Below, piece by piece: positions 4,791 through 5,609 of a stretch of 5,609 bases of DNA. Source of the stretch: Acidimicrobiia bacterium (GTDB taxonomy: Bacteria > Actinomycetota > Acidimicrobiia > Acidimicrobiales > Ilumatobacteraceae); contig RFOJ01000068.1 in assembly GCA_009926705.1 (NCBI GenBank), forward strand, positions 1 through 5,609, given 5' to 3'. Position numbers and translations under genes: made by a program. Under the pieces are notes generated by a model. The model ran no database searches and was not told the origin of the DNA. It saw only the letters and a list, made by a program, of their open reading frames with translations. Position 1 is the first letter of the stretch. Each line of letters opens with the position of its first letter.

Positions 4791-5609
4791 ACCAATCAGA
4801 CATGAAAGAAGCCATCCGCATGATTGCTGCGGATCGCGGTATTTCCGTCGACGCACTGCTGCAGGTGCTCGTCGAGGCGCTCGCCACGGCGTACAAAAAG
4901 CGCCCGGGCTCGGCCGAAGAAGTCATCGTCGGTCTCAACCCCGAGTCGATGGACATCACCTTCACCGCCTACGACGTCGACGCTGACGGCAACTGGGTCA
5001 ACGAGCGTGACGACACGCCGAGCCGCGACGAACTCGGTCGCATCGCTGCGTCCACCTTCCGCACCGTGCTGAGCCAGCGCATCCGCGAGGTCGAATACCA
5101 GGGCAAGTACGACCAGTTCAAGAACAAGGAAGGCGAAATCGTCGCCGGACGCATCCGTCTCATGCCCGACCGCGGCGCAGAGCGCAAGTACCTCATCATC
5201 GACATGAGCGGTGGCGAAGGCATCATGCCGCTCTCCGAGCAGGTGCCCAACGAGTTGCGCGGCTCCAGCGACGGCACCTTCAAGGTGTTCATCGTCGAAG
5301 TGCGTCAAGACGATCGCGGCACGCAGGTCGTCGTTAGCCGCAGCCACCCGGGCCTCGTCTTCAAGCTCTTCCAGATGGAAGTGCCGGAGATCGTCAATGG
5401 CCAAGTCAGCATCATGGCCATCGCCCGCGAGCCAGGCCAGCGCTGCAAGATTGCGGTGGCGTCCAACGACCCGCGCATCGACCCGATCGGCGCCTGCGTC
5501 GGCGGTCGTGGCGATCGCGTGAAGCGCGTCGTCACCGAGTTGCGCGGCGAGAAGATCGACATCGTCACCTACAACGAAGACAAGCGTTCGATGATCATCA
5601 ACGCGATGT
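4787..5609 (+). CDS. nusA: Transcription termination/antitermination factor NusA, N-terminal part, 3' truncated
   Basis: NusA binds RNA polymerase and nascent RNA, promotes pausing and hairpin-dependent termination, and takes part in rRNA antitermination. The frame starts at GTG 4787 and stays open to the window edge, giving 274 visible residues. The polymerase-binding N-terminal domain covers about 1-115 (VDALLQVLVEALATAYKK near 21-38). The S1 domain covers about 116-185 (GEIVAGRIRL to VVVSRSHPG). KH1 starts about 190 and includes VPEIVNGQV, IAREPGQRCKIAV and DPIGACVGGRGDRV, whose GxxG loop is Gly239-Gly240-Arg241-Gly242. Family members often have Pro or Gln at the second loop position; Gly here still keeps GxxG. 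The segment ELRGEKIDIVTYNED is typical. KH2 and the C-terminus lie beyond the window. The start overlaps the rimP stop as GTGA behind a strong Shine-Dalgarno site, so the two genes are translated in a coupled manner. infB would be expected downstream. Confidence 0.97.
   Translation, partial: MNQSDMKEAIRMIAADRGISVDALLQVLVEALATAYKKRPGSAEEVIVGLNPESMDITFTAYDVDADGNWVNERDDTPSRDELGRIAASTFRTVLSQRIREVEYQGKYDQFKNKEGEIVAGRIRLMPDRGAERKYLIIDMSGGEGIMPLSEQVPNELRGSSDGTFKVFIVEVRQDDRGTQVVVSRSHPGLVFKLFQMEVPEIVNGQVSIMAIAREPGQRCKIAVASNDPRIDPIGACVGGRGDRVKRVVTELRGEKIDIVTYNEDKRSMIINAM

Noticed and set aside
4796..5404. Long open frame (202 codons) on the minus strand
   Set aside because: It is antisense to nusA, shows only repeated Val/Asp/Glu-type composition as expected from the GC-rich opposite frame, and has no recognisable motif.

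Overview
This 5.6 kb window is a chromosomal housekeeping region from a high-GC bacterium. The actinobacterial-type ProRS N-terminus, the ispG / proS / rimP-nusA neighbourhood, and a secreted protein with Thr-Thr-Val-Pro-type linkers all suggest Actinobacteria. Such linkers are frequent in Acidimicrobiia (Ilumatobacter-like lineages). The class-level guess is inference; the phylum is fairly safe.

Layout. The left edge holds the 3' end of ispG (+), which makes an isoprenoid precursor in the MEP pathway. After a 71-bp gap filled with small repeated hairpins comes a compact three-gene block on the minus strand. Read in its own direction, this block is proS (prolyl-tRNA synthetase), manA (mannose-6-phosphate isomerase) and a secreted SGNH/GDSL-type hydrolase. 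The gaps are only 7 nt and 1-19 nt, so it looks like one operon. A 181-bp divergent intergenic region follows, carrying a very good intrinsic terminator that reads rightward. The right side is the start of the rimP-nusA operon (+). rimP encodes the 30S maturation factor, and its stop overlaps the GTG start of nusA, which runs off the right edge.

How the parts relate. proS, rimP and nusA serve translation and transcription; ispG and manA are central metabolism. In many bacteria ispG, proS and rimP-nusA lie on the same strand in this order. Here the proS-manA-hydrolase block is reversed, so ispG converges on it and rimP diverges from it.

I see no mobile element, CRISPR array, tRNA, rRNA or defence system. 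The least ordinary parts are the rimP-nusA leader (terminator inside an outer inverted repeat), a possible 11-codon leader ORF overlapping the SD-less proS start, the hairpin repeats after ispG, and the Thr/Val/Pro-rich ends of the hydrolase next to manA. I found no strong evidence for a new multi-gene system.
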